Below, one piece after another: positions 24,149 to 34,819 of a stretch of 64,000 nucleotides of DNA. This DNA comes from Zasmidium citrigriseum (taxonomy: Eukaryota; Ascomycota; Dothideomycetes; Mycosphaerellales; Mycosphaerellaceae). Below the pieces are notes generated by a model. The model did no database searches and was not told the DNA's origin. It worked only from the letters and a program-made list of their open reading frames with translations. Made by a program: the position numbers and the translations under genes. Position 1 is the stretch's first letter, and each line of letters opens with the position of its first letter. The stretch covers positions 186,001-250,000 of the forward strand of contig NHNW01000044.1 of the NCBI GenBank assembly GCA_002786025.1, in the 5' to 3' direction.

Positions 24149-24553
24149 TTACACTCTTGCATCCGCTCTCGCTCGATCAAGCACTCTCTCCGCCGACTTG
24201 ACGAGTTTCTCTTGGCTGCGTCGTTGCTCTTCATTCGGCGGGTCCTTCGGGTCCTTGTACATTCCCTTGAAGAGTATGACAGCCTGCTCAGCGTGGTAGC
24301 TGTCGAACACAATAAGCAAATCAGAAATATCAAGATCTGATAACACACAAACTTACACATAATCATCGGGAGAGTGAGCCAAGATCATGTGGCATCCAGC
24401 TTTATGCAGGTCACCGCACCGAGGATCATTGACAAGCCGCCGGCTGATAGCATTTGCTTCATCAAACCGCTCCGCCTCAAAAAGATCCCAAGCACGACCG
24501 CACTGCTTCTCAAACTGCTGGCCGAGTGGATTGAGCTGACTTGTAGGTATCAT
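24149..24553 (-). CDS. Hypothetical small helical repeat-like protein
   Basis: 115 residues from exons 24553-24357 and 24299-24149. The protein is helical, with AWDLFEAERFDEANAISRRL followed by a second similar helix pair (YHAEQAVILFKGMYK), reminiscent of tetratricopeptide pairs. In-frame ATGs up to 24649 would extend the N-terminus. The stop codon after RADARV overlaps a good donor (GTAAG), so a further exon down to about 23990 is possible. No function recognised. Confidence 0.55.
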
Positions 24554-24769
24554 ATCGAAACAAGAATGTTGCGCATCATGAGGAGTGGTGGGAGGAAGAA
24601 AGGGATATTTCAACGACGTCGACGGCGCCTGGCGCAAAGACATCATCATCACAACAGACCGGGATGACACACGAGCCTCTCCGCTCGCGTGACTGGCATG
24701 TCCGCTGCTGTTGCACCGCAGCTTATCTTTGACAGTCCGGGGTGAGGTTGCTATCTGCGCGTGGGGCAA

Positions 24770-25007
24770 AATGGACAATAAGCAAACTCATGACGTCGAA
24801 CCGGTCCTCCCTTGCTTTGACCCTGACGACCCTATTCCACCCGGCTGCTGCGGAAAAGGTGTCTCGAACGTCGACATCGGACTCGGAAGTATTCGCTGCT
24901 GCTCTTGCCAAGACCTTTTGAATGTGTTGGAATGGCCGTCGGAGTGCGAGGATTCGGACTTGGGTCAACTCAGCAATGAAGGTACTTCGCCACTTCAGTT
25001 CAGGTGA
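24770..25007 (+). CDS. Hypothetical Cys-containing small protein
   Basis: An open frame of 78 codons plus stop starting at MDNKQTHDVEP, with seven cysteines including CC and CCSC pairs and a Pro/Asp-rich start. An in-frame upstream codon would extend it. It has no signal peptide and no known family, and is divergent from the small helical protein. Possibly a chance ORF. Confidence 0.3.
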
Positions 25008-26714
25008 TCCCAAGAGTGCAACGTGGAGGCTTGTTTCCTGGTCCACGTAAGAAGAGCCGTTGTTTACAACTTATCCTTAAGGGGAAATGAACTGCTCAGA
25101 TGCCAGCGATTGAACTGACCGCGTCAGCATAAGCTCTGATAGACAAGGAATACCCTAGCAGACTATAAATCCGCTCCCCTTCCGCTATGATCTGGCCCTA
25201 GCACCCGTTTCATCTTGTTTATAGTCCAGAACGACCGCAGCCATTGAAATTGCTGTCCTGCTCGACTGCCAATGTCGATGTTCGCACCTGGACTCGTCAG
25301 CATCGTGATCGATCTGTGCCTCAACGAAACAATAAACTCACCACTGGCAGCATCATCCAATCTACCAAGCATAGGCATAGCAGCGAAGGAGCTGTGTTCT
25401 TCGCCCGCCCAAAGCTCGCCATTGGAGCAGGAAATGCGGTCTCATCTCTTATTGCGACTTCGTGTATTCTTGAACGCAATCGATCCGGCACCGTTGTGTC
25501 AATCCGGCAATAAGGCCGCATCAAGTTGACCGGGTGACTTGCAACTTGGACGATCTCTCTGCGCAAGCGATGCTGCCCAACGCTCGAGTGCCGCATGGCT
25601 GGTCATCAGGTGCACTCGTACTTCCCGACAGCCCCGGAGTGCCAGAAAATTTCGTTCCTTCCACACCATCGGCGAAGATTCGAGAGCTCAGTATCGTCCA
25701 TTTGCAACCAGCGATCGTGTCCTGGTCATCCAGCAGAAGATCTTGAAGTTGAGTTGGTACATCTTAGCTCCAGGGCTTGATCGACGAGCAATCTTGAGTA
25801 ACACTTCCAGAAATGATCGATAGAAGCTATTGATGGGCTGGCCGACCCATTGGCGACTCCCTCACTCTGTCGATCCGACTTCGTCCTTTGGAGCCAGAAT
25901 ATCGAGGCAAATGGCAGTTTTCCTTGGCCACACTGGCTCATAAAACCACATAATACTTTCCCATGGCCACCGCCCTTCACGAAGTCAAGCCTATTGACTC
26001 CGTCCTAGCTTATGGTACATTCGATGATCCTGAAGACAGTATTAGCAATGTTACTCCGACTTGGCATCTCTAACTCACCTCCGAGCGGACATTATGTCCA
26101 CGTCGAATCTTGCAGAGAAAGAAATTGATCTCCTTGCGCCTGTTTATCCAACGGAAAGCTCCTGCACGAGAGGGCACTTCTTCCTCCACAGCGTCGACGT
26201 TCTCGAAAGCGGCCTTCGCAGCAGCCACCTTCTGATGATTCCTGCTGGCCTCCCAAATCTGCTTTCCTCTGGGCAAAGAGTCAAATGGCAAAGCGCCAGA
26301 AAGATTCGGTGCGACTAGCATGATCGGACGCATTCAAAATGATGTACTTACGCGTGTGTAGAAGAGCTGTCTCCCAAGTCAGGCGAGTGCCTGTATACAT
26401 ACCGCATGCCATCGCTTGCCGACGTGCCACTAGACAGGTCTGGCGTCTGGCGATGGCACAAGCGAGTGGAGTGCATGGCGAGAGCGATCACACGACGGAA
26501 AAGTATTTGCTTGCATCGGAGTGCGACTGCGGTGGTGGAAGTTGTGCAAAGCCCGCTGGCCGGCTGATTCTTCCGAGGAACCGAAGGTCAAGAATGTCGT
26601 ACGTTCTTTCTGGCATTCGAATTAGAATGCAGTAGGACTTGGCGACGATGATGATTGCGTTGATCCAGCTGATTTTGAGTCTGATTGAAATACAGAGCAT
26701 GCTAACGCTACTTC
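25008..26714. other. Gene-poor 1.7 kb stretch
   Basis: No gene could be built here on either strand. The best fragment is a minus-strand open frame at 26333-26070 with a protein-like part (ALPFDSLPRGKQIWEASRNH) but no family match. A TATAAA at about 25164 has no clear gene after it. It may hold an unrecognised or decayed gene. Confidence 0.4.
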
Positions 26715-27903
26715 CTACAATCTGGCCGTACTTCCTTCCTTGCTCTTCGCATTCTGCACCTCCTGCCACGCCATCTCGGCGAACGGCGCCCGTTCATTTC
26801 CATACGACTGAGCCTGAGCCGAGCTAGCCTGACGCATGGCATACCGAGCAGCAATGCCCTGGAAGATAATCGAGTCTCTGAACATAGCAAACGCCGTGGC
26901 CCACGCAAGGTCCTTCTCAGAGACCTGGAATCCCACGTCGTGCTGATACCACTTGGCACATTCTTCTCTTGACGGCAGCCCTGGATGTTGCTTTCGCGTT
27001 GATCGGGGATCTGATGCGTCGAGGAAAGCTTCATCGGCGTGTTTGCGTGGCCACGAAGGTGTGGCATTGGAGATTGTCCAGCCTTGTGTGAGGTTGGTGA
27101 AATCCGCCAGAGGATGGCCGATTGTCACCATTTCCCAGTCCAAGATGCCGATGACTCTAGGCTCGGTCTTGTGGAAGACGAGATTGTCGATCTTGTAGTC
27201 GCCGTGAAAGAGCACGCCGCGGTCATACGGCTGGTTCTTCTCTTGACCAAAAAACTCCATGAACTCGTTGAAATGAGGCAGCTGGCCGACCTCTTCGCCG
27301 CTGTCCTGGTCCTTTGCCTCCGCCTGCGACTTCGCGAGGCTGGAGAATGTCTTCAGCTGTCTCTTGTAGAAGCCGTTTGGACGACCCAGATCCCCCAATC
27401 CAATGTCCTTAGGATTTATCCGATGCAGCTTTGCCAGCGTTCTGACTGCATCTCTCCACATTTCTCTTCTTTGGTGTCCGTTTACGCCAGGCATCGCAGC
27501 GTTGTCGATGAAGCGCCCTTCTAAGCACTCCATGATGTAGAAGGGGGTTCCAATGACACTGTCATCTTCGCAGAGGGCGTATGCTTTCGGCACGGGGACA
27601 TCTGTCTTTTCTAGTGCATGGATGACTTTGTATTCTCGATCGACGCGGTGGGCAGTCTTTGAAAGTAGCTTGCCCGGAGGCTTCTTCCTGAGGACGTATT
27701 TCGCTTTCGTCGAGTCGGTTAGTTGGTATGTTGGGTTCGATTGACCGAAGCCGAACTAGTCCTTGTCAATGGCATCCTCTCGCGACATCAATGGAGACTC
27801 TCACCTGCTTCAGCTCGATCGGAGGCTTGATCTCTGGCACGTTCTTTTCGAGATACCTCTCCAGGGACGCTTGGTCGATGGGCTGCCGTACTGGACCGGC
27901 CAT
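26715..27903 (-). CDS. ACAD10/11-type phosphotransferase (APH fold)
   Basis: A kinase-like enzyme of 379 residues from exons 27903-27805 and 27755-26715. Motifs are GQSNPTY and VLRKKPPG near the N-terminus, the catalytic loop HGDYKIDN (217-224) and the metal site LDWE (238-241). The same combination forms the N-terminal domain of animal ACAD10/ACAD11, which phosphorylate 4-hydroxyacyl-CoA before elimination by the acyl-CoA dehydrogenase domain. In this window a separate acyl-CoA dehydrogenase lies at 35515. A role in hydroxy-acid breakdown is inferred. It is divergent from PRISE copy 2. Confidence 0.88.
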
Positions 27904-28438
27904 GGCGAAATAGCTCCAAGACTATGCGGCAACGTGCCCTTGGTCGTCTCAAGAGAAAGAGGTGTACGAATTGCTGACTTACTATGATTTCCTACACAAG
28001 CTACAGGGTGATGGCATCGCCGTCCCCTTGGAGTGACTTTGGGATTCAAAGTCCCGAGGTCCAAGTGAAAGTTGCTGTGCCTTTCCAGCCACAAGCCGAA
28101 GGGGAACGTGAACGGAAGACGAAAGCATCCACCTGGGACAGAATGAGCTTGAGCTCAGCTTTCTGCTGCAGCTCCTTTCTTCCTCCTCCCACAACATGTC
28201 ACTCCGGAGATCGTTTCGCGGACATCGCTTCCATCCCAACCCGTGCCTTGGTATCAGATTCGCCATGGCTGTCAGCCTGAGCATGGCGAATCTGCCCTGC
28301 AGATCGTCTGTGGGGCTGAGCTCTCAAAAAAGATCGAGGTCACTTTGTGAGATGTGACGAAGGTAGGACCACTTCACTTCTTTGCAAACCTGCGAAAGAT
28401 CTTTCATACCTTGTCTATTCACTGGAAAAGGCTTCAAC
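27904..28438. promoter_or_regulatory. Bidirectional promoter region, phosphotransferase / PRISE copy 2
   Basis: 535 bases between divergent starts. Open frames here have no motifs. Confidence 0.4.
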
Positions 28439-29623
28439 ATGGCCAACCACGCCCTCATCTTCGGCGCCACGGGCATCCAAGGCTGGGCAGTCACCAATCA
28501 GCTCCTCAATGGCTATCCATCCAACGACAGCTTCTCAAAGATCACCGCCCTCACGAATCGACCAATCACCGAAGAGATGCTATGGCCGAGCAGCCCGAAT
28601 CTCCAGATCGTGAGCGGCATCAACCTCTTGACGGACAAAGGCCAGGAAGGCCTGGTCAACGAGCTGCAAGAACGAGTCCCCGGCATCGAAACCGTCACCC
28701 AAGTCTTCTTCTTCGCCTACATCTACAAAGAGAACTCGGACGAAGAGATCAGAATCAACGTCGAGCTCCTGAAGCGAGCAGTCACAGCAATCGAGGCATT
28801 ATCGCCAAAGCTCAAGTTCGTCCTCCTTCCCACAGGCACCAAAGCCTATGGCGTGCAATGCCTGGCAGAATTTCCCTTCGCAGACAAGCTCCCTCTCTCC
28901 GAAGACCTCCCACGGATCCCCGAGCCTTACCGATCTCAGAACTTCTACTACAATCAGACCGACTGGCTAGAAGCCGAGAGCAAAGGCAAGCCCTGGACGT
29001 TCTGTGAAGTACGGCCGGATGTAGTCGTCGGCTTCGTGCCGAACAACAACGTCTACTGCCTTGCTCAGACCCTAGCAACCTATCTCGCGTGCTATCGTGA
29101 AGTTGAAGGCGAAGGAGCAGAATGTCCCTTCCCAGGAACTGCAAAGAGCTGGAAAGCGCTTTGCAACGACTCTGGACAAGACATCGTCGCTCGATTCTCA
29201 ATCCACGCGGCTCTCCACCCCGAAGTATGTGGCCGGGGCCAGGCATTCAACGTCGCCTCATCCTCCAACCCTTGGTCCTGGGAAACCAAGTGGCCAGTGA
29301 TCTGCAAATTCTTCAGCTTGAAAGGCACTCCGCCCCCAGAAGGAGGTAGCGGACCACAACCTGGAGAGTACCTTTCCTCACACCTTGGGCAGTGGAAAGA
29401 GCTCGAGAAAAAGCATGGACTTGCAACAGGGAGGGTCGGCAACGACAGGTCTTTGGCGGGATATCAGTACTTTATCATGACGTTGTTCGATTTCGATCGG
29501 CAGTTGGATTTGAGCAAGATGCACAAGGCTTGGAGACAGGGCGGTCAGGTGGAGGAGGCTGATATTGCGTCTGTGTGGTGGGTTGCTTTTGAACGTTTCA
29601 GGGCTGCTAAGATTATTCCATAG
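28439..29623 (+). CDS. PRISE-type NAD(P)H enone reductase, copy 2 (intronless)
   Basis: 394 residues in one exon, starting at MANHALIFGATGIQGWA. The order is cofactor motif GATGIQGW, TNRP, LPTGTKAYGV (family Lys), FYYNQTDW (family Tyr), EVRPDVVVGFVPN and FSLKGTPPP near the end. The same landmarks occur in copy 1 at 15932, with whole segments shared (for example GAECPFPG, LKGTPPP, FDFDRQ), yet copy 1 has three introns and this copy none. It probably reduces an enone in the same pathway; substrate unknown. Confidence 0.9.
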   Translation: MANHALIFGATGIQGWAVTNQLLNGYPSNDSFSKITALTNRPITEEMLWPSSPNLQIVSGINLLTDKGQEGLVNELQERVPGIETVTQVFFFAYIYKENSDEEIRINVELLKRAVTAIEALSPKLKFVLLPTGTKAYGVQCLAEFPFADKLPLSEDLPRIPEPYRSQNFYYNQTDWLEAESKGKPWTFCEVRPDVVVGFVPNNNVYCLAQTLATYLACYREVEGEGAECPFPGTAKSWKALCNDSGQDIVARFSIHAALHPEVCGRGQAFNVASSSNPWSWETKWPVICKFFSLKGTPPPEGGSGPQPGEYLSSHLGQWKELEKKHGLATGRVGNDRSLAGYQYFIMTLFDFDRQLDLSKMHKAWRQGGQVEEADIASVWWVAFERFRAAKIIP

Positions 29624-29962
29624 GCTACAGTCAACTAGTGACCATCAACGAGATCGCAGTAGCATTGAGTCTCGTATTTCCAGCAGACGGCGGCACCTGA
29701 GACAGCACTGCCTCAGCTTTGTGCACCAAAATTCGAAGGCAAGAAAGTCGCCTTCGGCGGTGTAAACAGGCCTCTGGGGCCAAAATGTGTGCGAAGTACG
29801 CGGCATCACACCCTTCCATGAGCATTCGAAATGGCACACAACTTTCACAGCCTCCTTTCTCATAGAATAAAGACCCAGGGCCTCTATGTTCTTTCCGCAC
29901 TCACCTCGCTCAATCCCACCTCAAGAAAGAAACAATCAAAGCTACGATCAACAGCTCTCACC
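29624..29962. other. Upstream region of small secreted protein
   Basis: 339 bases with no coding region recognised. Confidence 0.45.
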
Positions 29963-30259
29963 ATGAAGTCTTTCATCTCAGCCGCCCTCCTCATCATCGC
30001 CGGCATCGCCATAGCAGCACCCATCGACCCGGAACCTCATCGACTGCGTGGTCTCTCAGGTCTCAAGAAGTACGAGCCTCCGCCAGTCGTCCAACAATCA
30101 ACCACCAATGGCATTCAAGAGGGCACTGAAAAGAAGGAAGAGCCGGAGAAGCTGCCACCGCTACCAAGCTCTTCGCCAAACCCGATGGCTGGATACGACA
30201 ACCATCCCACGGGCGAGCAACTCGAGACTCCTAACGGACATGAGTTTGATTCGACCTAG
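29963..30259 (+). CDS. Small secreted proline-rich protein
   Basis: 98 residues. The N-terminus has a clear signal peptide (MKSFISAALLIIAGIAIAA) with likely cleavage after Ala-Ala or Ala-Pro. The mature part is rich in Pro, Glu, Lys and Ser, has no cysteines and is probably disordered. An in-frame open stretch reaches further upstream (29831), but the ATG at 29963 gives the signal peptide. No family recognised. Confidence 0.65.
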   Translation: MKSFISAALLIIAGIAIAAPIDPEPHRLRGLSGLKKYEPPPVVQQSTTNGIQEGTEKKEEPEKLPPLPSSSPNPMAGYDNHPTGEQLETPNGHEFDST

Positions 30260-30707
30260 AGCAAGGCCATGGTCTGTCCTCGACGAGGTATCCTAGAAGG
30301 CTGGTGAATGAGGGCTTCCAAGGTCTGACTCGACTAGAAGAACCAGAAACCGATCAGATAGGATGACTATGCCAACCTTCGAACCATCACCGGAATCAAG
30401 TCGTGAGCACCAGACAACACGAGTAGATAGTTCGGAGAAAGAGAAACCGTGGCCGCGAGAGTACTATTGATCCAACGGAAGAAATAGCAGAGCGCGGCAC
30501 CTTCTCTAACCGAAATTCAATTTAGTTTGTGCTCCCTCTTGAGAAAGGCCTCTCTTCAGCGCTTGCAAATGTCCCTGGCCCAGCTTCCCACCTCCTACTC
30601 CTCAACCTGTCTCAACCCAAGCCAAATGGTCTTTCCACGCCCTCCCTGTATTCACATAATAACAAGGTCCCGGGCCCACAATCGCTTCAAGATACCACCC
30701 ATCTTCT
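30260..30707. other. Convergent intergenic region
   Basis: 448 bases between two convergent secreted-protein genes. Nothing coding is recognised. Confidence 0.45.
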
Positions 30708-31165
30708 TTACAGTACGTAGGGGTAAAGTAGTCCTTCCGTGTCCATCAGCCTACCATATTTGCACTTGCCATTGAAGCAACTTACAAAGAAGCGTATGTG
30801 CACAGGTCCTGGACACTCATCACTGATACGAAAAGAGTGATGTTGATGGCCATCTAAGCAGCGTGGCTCCGTGGTCAGGGGAAAGATCCACGGCGTGATG
30901 TCGCCCTTGTCGCTGGTACAAGAAGGATCTCTGAAGCTGAGAACGGAGTGTGTCAGGGCTTGAGGTCGTTGGATGGGGAGATTGGTTGAAGGCCTTACAG
31001 ATGCATTGTACAACCTTCGACTTCATCGATGCTGTTGGTGACGTTCATGGTGGTATATTTGAAGATACCTGAGCTCTCCTCTATCTCTTCGAGGTCACTT
31101 TGGACTGGTGCTGTCATTGCGAGCATGGAAAGTAGCATGACGAGAACGCCAGTGAGCACGTGCAT
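30708..31165 (-). CDS. Small secreted six-cysteine protein, effector candidate
   Basis: 131 residues from exons 31165-30999 and 30936-30708. A signal peptide (MHVLTGVLVMLLSMLAMTAP) is followed by an acidic linker and a domain with six cysteines (52, 62, 82, 97, 109, 114), an even number fitting three disulfides. Cys52 lies just before the splice junction; the other five are in exon 2. Size, secretion and cysteine content match fungal apoplastic effectors or small antimicrobial-like proteins, but no family was recognised. Confidence 0.65.
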
Positions 31166-31531
31166 TCTACACATGATGCGATCACATTGACTGTGGTGAA
31201 AGCTTTTTGATGGCCATCTCAATCTCTTTTGTAGACGCGGCTGTTACGTTGCGTATCGATTATACGGCAAACCGGTTGGCGGACAAGAGAGTCTCAGCAT
31301 TTGTATTTCGCGGGAATCAATCCTGTTCAAAGTCCCATAAACTTGCTCCGAGGGGGTTTCCGCCATCATCCAGAGGTATTGATTTGATTTTCTCGTGCTT
31401 CGAACCTTGAGGAAGGTAGCTGAATTGTTGACGGAACAGATGGGAGCCGGGTTGGTCGATCGAGTAACTTCAACGCAGGAAGCAATGTCGTATGAAGTTT
31501 ACAACACCTTCGACAGTTCACTCAACGTTCC
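31166..31531. other. Upstream region of the six-cysteine protein
   Basis: 366 bases between the secreted protein start and the 3' end of the next regulator. No gene is seen. Confidence 0.4.
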
Positions 31532-33772
31532 TCACTCTCTTCCACTAGCAAACACAGCCCAGTCATGGCATACTGGACGCCTTAGAGGAACGGCACAGGT
31601 AGATGCCCTGAAGAATGTGTCGACGCAAATACATCGAGTGGGTGATGCCACGAAAATATCCCTATTCGACATTGCTTGGCAACGGGTAGTGATTGTTGTC
31701 TTCGTGGGAAAGCTCGGCCATTCTGCAGGCTCTCGAGTCGGTAGCTCCACGGGTCGAAAGCCCCTGATCGCATAGGGGTTTGCCTCTACTGGTTGCTGAG
31801 CAAGTGTTGCGTCTTTCCAATCATCTCTTTGAGCAGGACTTTCACTCATAGTCCATGGCGACAGTGGCTTGTCAGCTTCTCCGATGGAAGGCTGCTGGCG
31901 CGGCCTGTCCCATTATTACTCACGACGAGGTACATAGTCCCGTATAAACTCATGCAGGTCCCGGACGCTGGACGATGGGATTCGCTGCAAGTACCTCGAA
32001 GACGCCCCTCCAGGACCGACCGCAACCTCAATGACACGTCGTGTGAGGCTCTCGAGATCGCGAACATGTCTCGCAACGCCGAGGAGCTTTCGATCGTTGT
32101 CCGAGAGTCTGGCAAGGGCCTGGTCCCAGAGGCGTCGCCATGTCTTTAATGCTTGTATGAGTCTTCCGGATTTTGATTCCAAGGTCATAGTGATTTGGAG
32201 GTTGTAGATGTGCGGATGTAGGGCTGCGACACTCTAACGTCAGTATAAGCTAACACTTCAGAGGAGAAATGTTGGACGCTTACCACAGAGCATAATGTGG
32301 AGATGGAAAAGTGGGAAGTCCTCAAATTCGGTGGCCTCCATCTTGTCTTGACCGATGAGCTTCGTCATGAGCTCTTTCAGACTGTGTGGTGCATAGTGGC
32401 TGAACCTAACATTGGGTTCAAATGCTGAGGCCGTGTCAAACTCCCACAGAGCTGGAGAGCAAGGCAAACTCCCTGACATTTCCATCAATGAGAAACCCGG
32501 CGGCTTATTGAAAGACAAGGTGGCCAAACAGTCCGAGCTGTACGTCCACGCAACGATTCTGATGATCTGCTCCCGTTGGAGGAAAGTCTGCCAGTCCTCG
32601 GAGGGCAAATGTCGGCACCCAATGAAATTCAGTCTTCTCAGGCCGCAGATGAGAGTTGGCAATCGTTTCGTTATGGCCAGGTGTTGCATTGCCATGTCTC
32701 CCGACGGAAGGATTTCGAGGGCGTACATGAGCAGTGCAGCTTGGCATGATTGAATCGAATCCGTGGCCGAGATCTCGCTTGTATTTCTGTCAAGACAGGG
32801 TTCAAGTCGATCGAAGATATATAAGTCCGCAAGTCGATAGAACTTGCGAGCTTCGATGACAGTCTCCAGGCCTTCAGCATCGTGAAAAGAGTACGCGGCT
32901 CCAGTAAGAGCGATAGCCATTAGCAAAGGGAGCGAAGCCTCCTCAAGAGCAAACGTTGGCCAGTGGATGATTGGGTACTGATAATGACGTTTGCGGCAGA
33001 AGGCCGTGGCAAAGCTCTGGATGTTCGATACGTTGAAGAAGCGGCGGAAAGCATTGGATTCAAATGTGTTGGCGGAAGTCTTAATGACTTGGCCGCATTT
33101 GAATAGATCGGACTCCAGTAGATCGATTCGTCTCGACAGCTGGCAATCCCATGACGCAGGGAAGTTGAAGAAGTCGAGGTCATCCTGGTCATCTGCGGTC
33201 TCAAACATGTCCACTTCCAAAGGCGAAAGCCGCAGCTCAGGATCCAGTGGTAGTAAGACTGCCGGATCGAACAAGTCCAATGATGCGAGATTGGATGCGG
33301 GCGGTGGTGGCGATGTCAAACACGTCGGTCCAAGCAAAGTGCTGTCTGGCTCATCACTTATCGCTGCCTCTGTGACGAAGTCTTGCTTGTCATCTGTGAA
33401 GTTCAATAGGAATGCCAACGGGACATGACTGCTGCAAGGGCCCTGCGAGGACGATGATGACTTATCGCCCGAGTGCTGTGACACAAGCCTTTGGTCTGAG
33501 CCTCGACTGAAGGCGCACTGGAGCTTGCGAGAATGACATCGGCGGCAAGGCTCTTCGTTTCGACGGTCGCAATGAACTTTCAGACGAGAGCATTGATCGC
33601 AAGCAGCCGTTCGGCGGCCACGCTGCCGAGTCTGTACGGTTCGCCCTGCTCGTTGAGGGCAACGTTTGGCATGTCGCCTTGCGGCATCGACTCGGGAGAA
33701 AGTGGTGGTGCAGAACGGGCATTGACGGCCGTCAAAAGGCAGTTGAGTCTCGGGTGTCGACGGAGATGACAT
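31532..33772 (-). CDS. C2HC-finger plus Zn2Cys6 transcription factor
   Basis: A nuclear regulator of about 713 residues from exons 33772-32284, 32223-31934 and 31894-31532. An N-terminal finger has Cys18, Cys21, His34 and Cys38, a C2H2 finger with the last His replaced by Cys. A canonical Zn2Cys6 cluster follows at residues 58-86 (C-X2-C-X6-C-X7-C-X2-C-X6-C). A fungal_trans region covers about 270-560. The acceptor at 32223 was chosen because it restores LCALHPHIYNL. The last exon is open and in frame but less certain. It shares a 325 bp upstream region with NDUFS7. Confidence 0.85.
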
Positions 33773-34097
33773 CGCCGGTGTACCTCTGATTCTGGCGGTG
33801 GTGCGGTGCAGCGTGAAAGGGATGTGTTGATTTTGCGGGTGAGGTGTGATTTTCCCGAGGCCAGAATTTCGAAAGCGGGTCCGCGTTTGCAATGTCTTCC
33901 AATCAGAGCTCCACATGGTCCTTCGTCAGGCTGATAATGGTATAGTAGGCCATTGGGCCTTCCAAGACGTGTGTGATTATCCCGACGAGAGGCCTGTATG
34001 CCATGGCGAGTGATCAGGAAGAGGTGCATCGAAACCTTTTCGCGTCCACTTCCATCTTTCCTCACAGTCTCTCATCCCAGGCAAGGTGATCCCGATC
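33773..34097. promoter_or_regulatory. Bidirectional promoter region, regulator / NDUFS7
   Basis: 325 bases between divergent starts with no coding region seen. Confidence 0.4.
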
Positions 34098-34819
34098 ATG
34101 GTCCAATTGAAGACCTTCAACATGTTCAGGGCGTATAGCCTCATTCCCCGGCGAGGCCAAACTTTTGCTCGACCGTTCAGCAACAGCCTAGCGCTGGTAG
34201 CGCAGTGGCAACAACCGAGACCAAGGAGTGCTCTGCCGGAACAGCCTGCATCGAGCAATGCTCTCTCTCCGGATGTGAAGCCGACTGGAGTCATGGAGTA
34301 CACTGTGTAAGCACACTGCTCCAAGTACTCTCATTGTAGCCTTCGTCCAAAACTGACCGATGCTCCAGCACGACAATCGACAAACTCCTCGCCTGGGCCC
34401 GCAACGGCTCCCTCTGGCCCCTGACCTTCGCCCTCGCCTGCTGCGGCATCGAAATGATGCACGTCTCCATGCCCCGCTACGACCAGGACCGTCTCGGCAT
34501 CATCTTTCGCGCTTCTCCTCGCCAGTCCGATGTCATGATTGTTGCCGGAACCGTTTGCAACAAGATGGCTCCAGCAATTCGACAGCTCTATGACCAGATG
34601 CCGGATCCGAAGTGGGTGATCAGTATGGGGAGCTGTGCGAATGGCGGTGGATATTATCACTATAGTTATAGTGTTGTGAGGGGTGTTGATCGGATTTTGC
34701 CGGTGGATATATATGTTCCGGGGTGTCCGCCGACAGCTGAGGCGCTTTTGTATGGGGTGTTTCAGCTGCAGAAGAAGATTCGGAGGACGAAGGTTACCAG
34801 GATGTGGTATCGGAAGTAG
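34098..34819 (+). CDS. NDUFS7: Respiratory complex I PSST subunit (NDUFS7, NuoB type)
   Basis: The mitochondrial subunit that carries iron-sulfur cluster N2 and passes electrons to ubiquinone. Exons 34098-34306 and 34369-34819 give 219 residues. The first 50 or so are basic and Ser/Arg-rich, a mitochondrial presequence; a second ATG at 34122 is an alternative start. The core carries all four N2 ligands: Cys94-Cys95 (ACCGIEMM), Cys159 ([10 protein letters not shown]) and Cys189 (VPGCPPT). The sequence is highly conserved, so identification is secure. A nuclear housekeeping gene. Confidence 0.97.

Noticed and set aside
31395..31775. Plus-strand frame of 126 codons
   Set aside because: It lies antisense to the last exon of the C2HC/Zn2Cys6 regulator and has no feature of its own.
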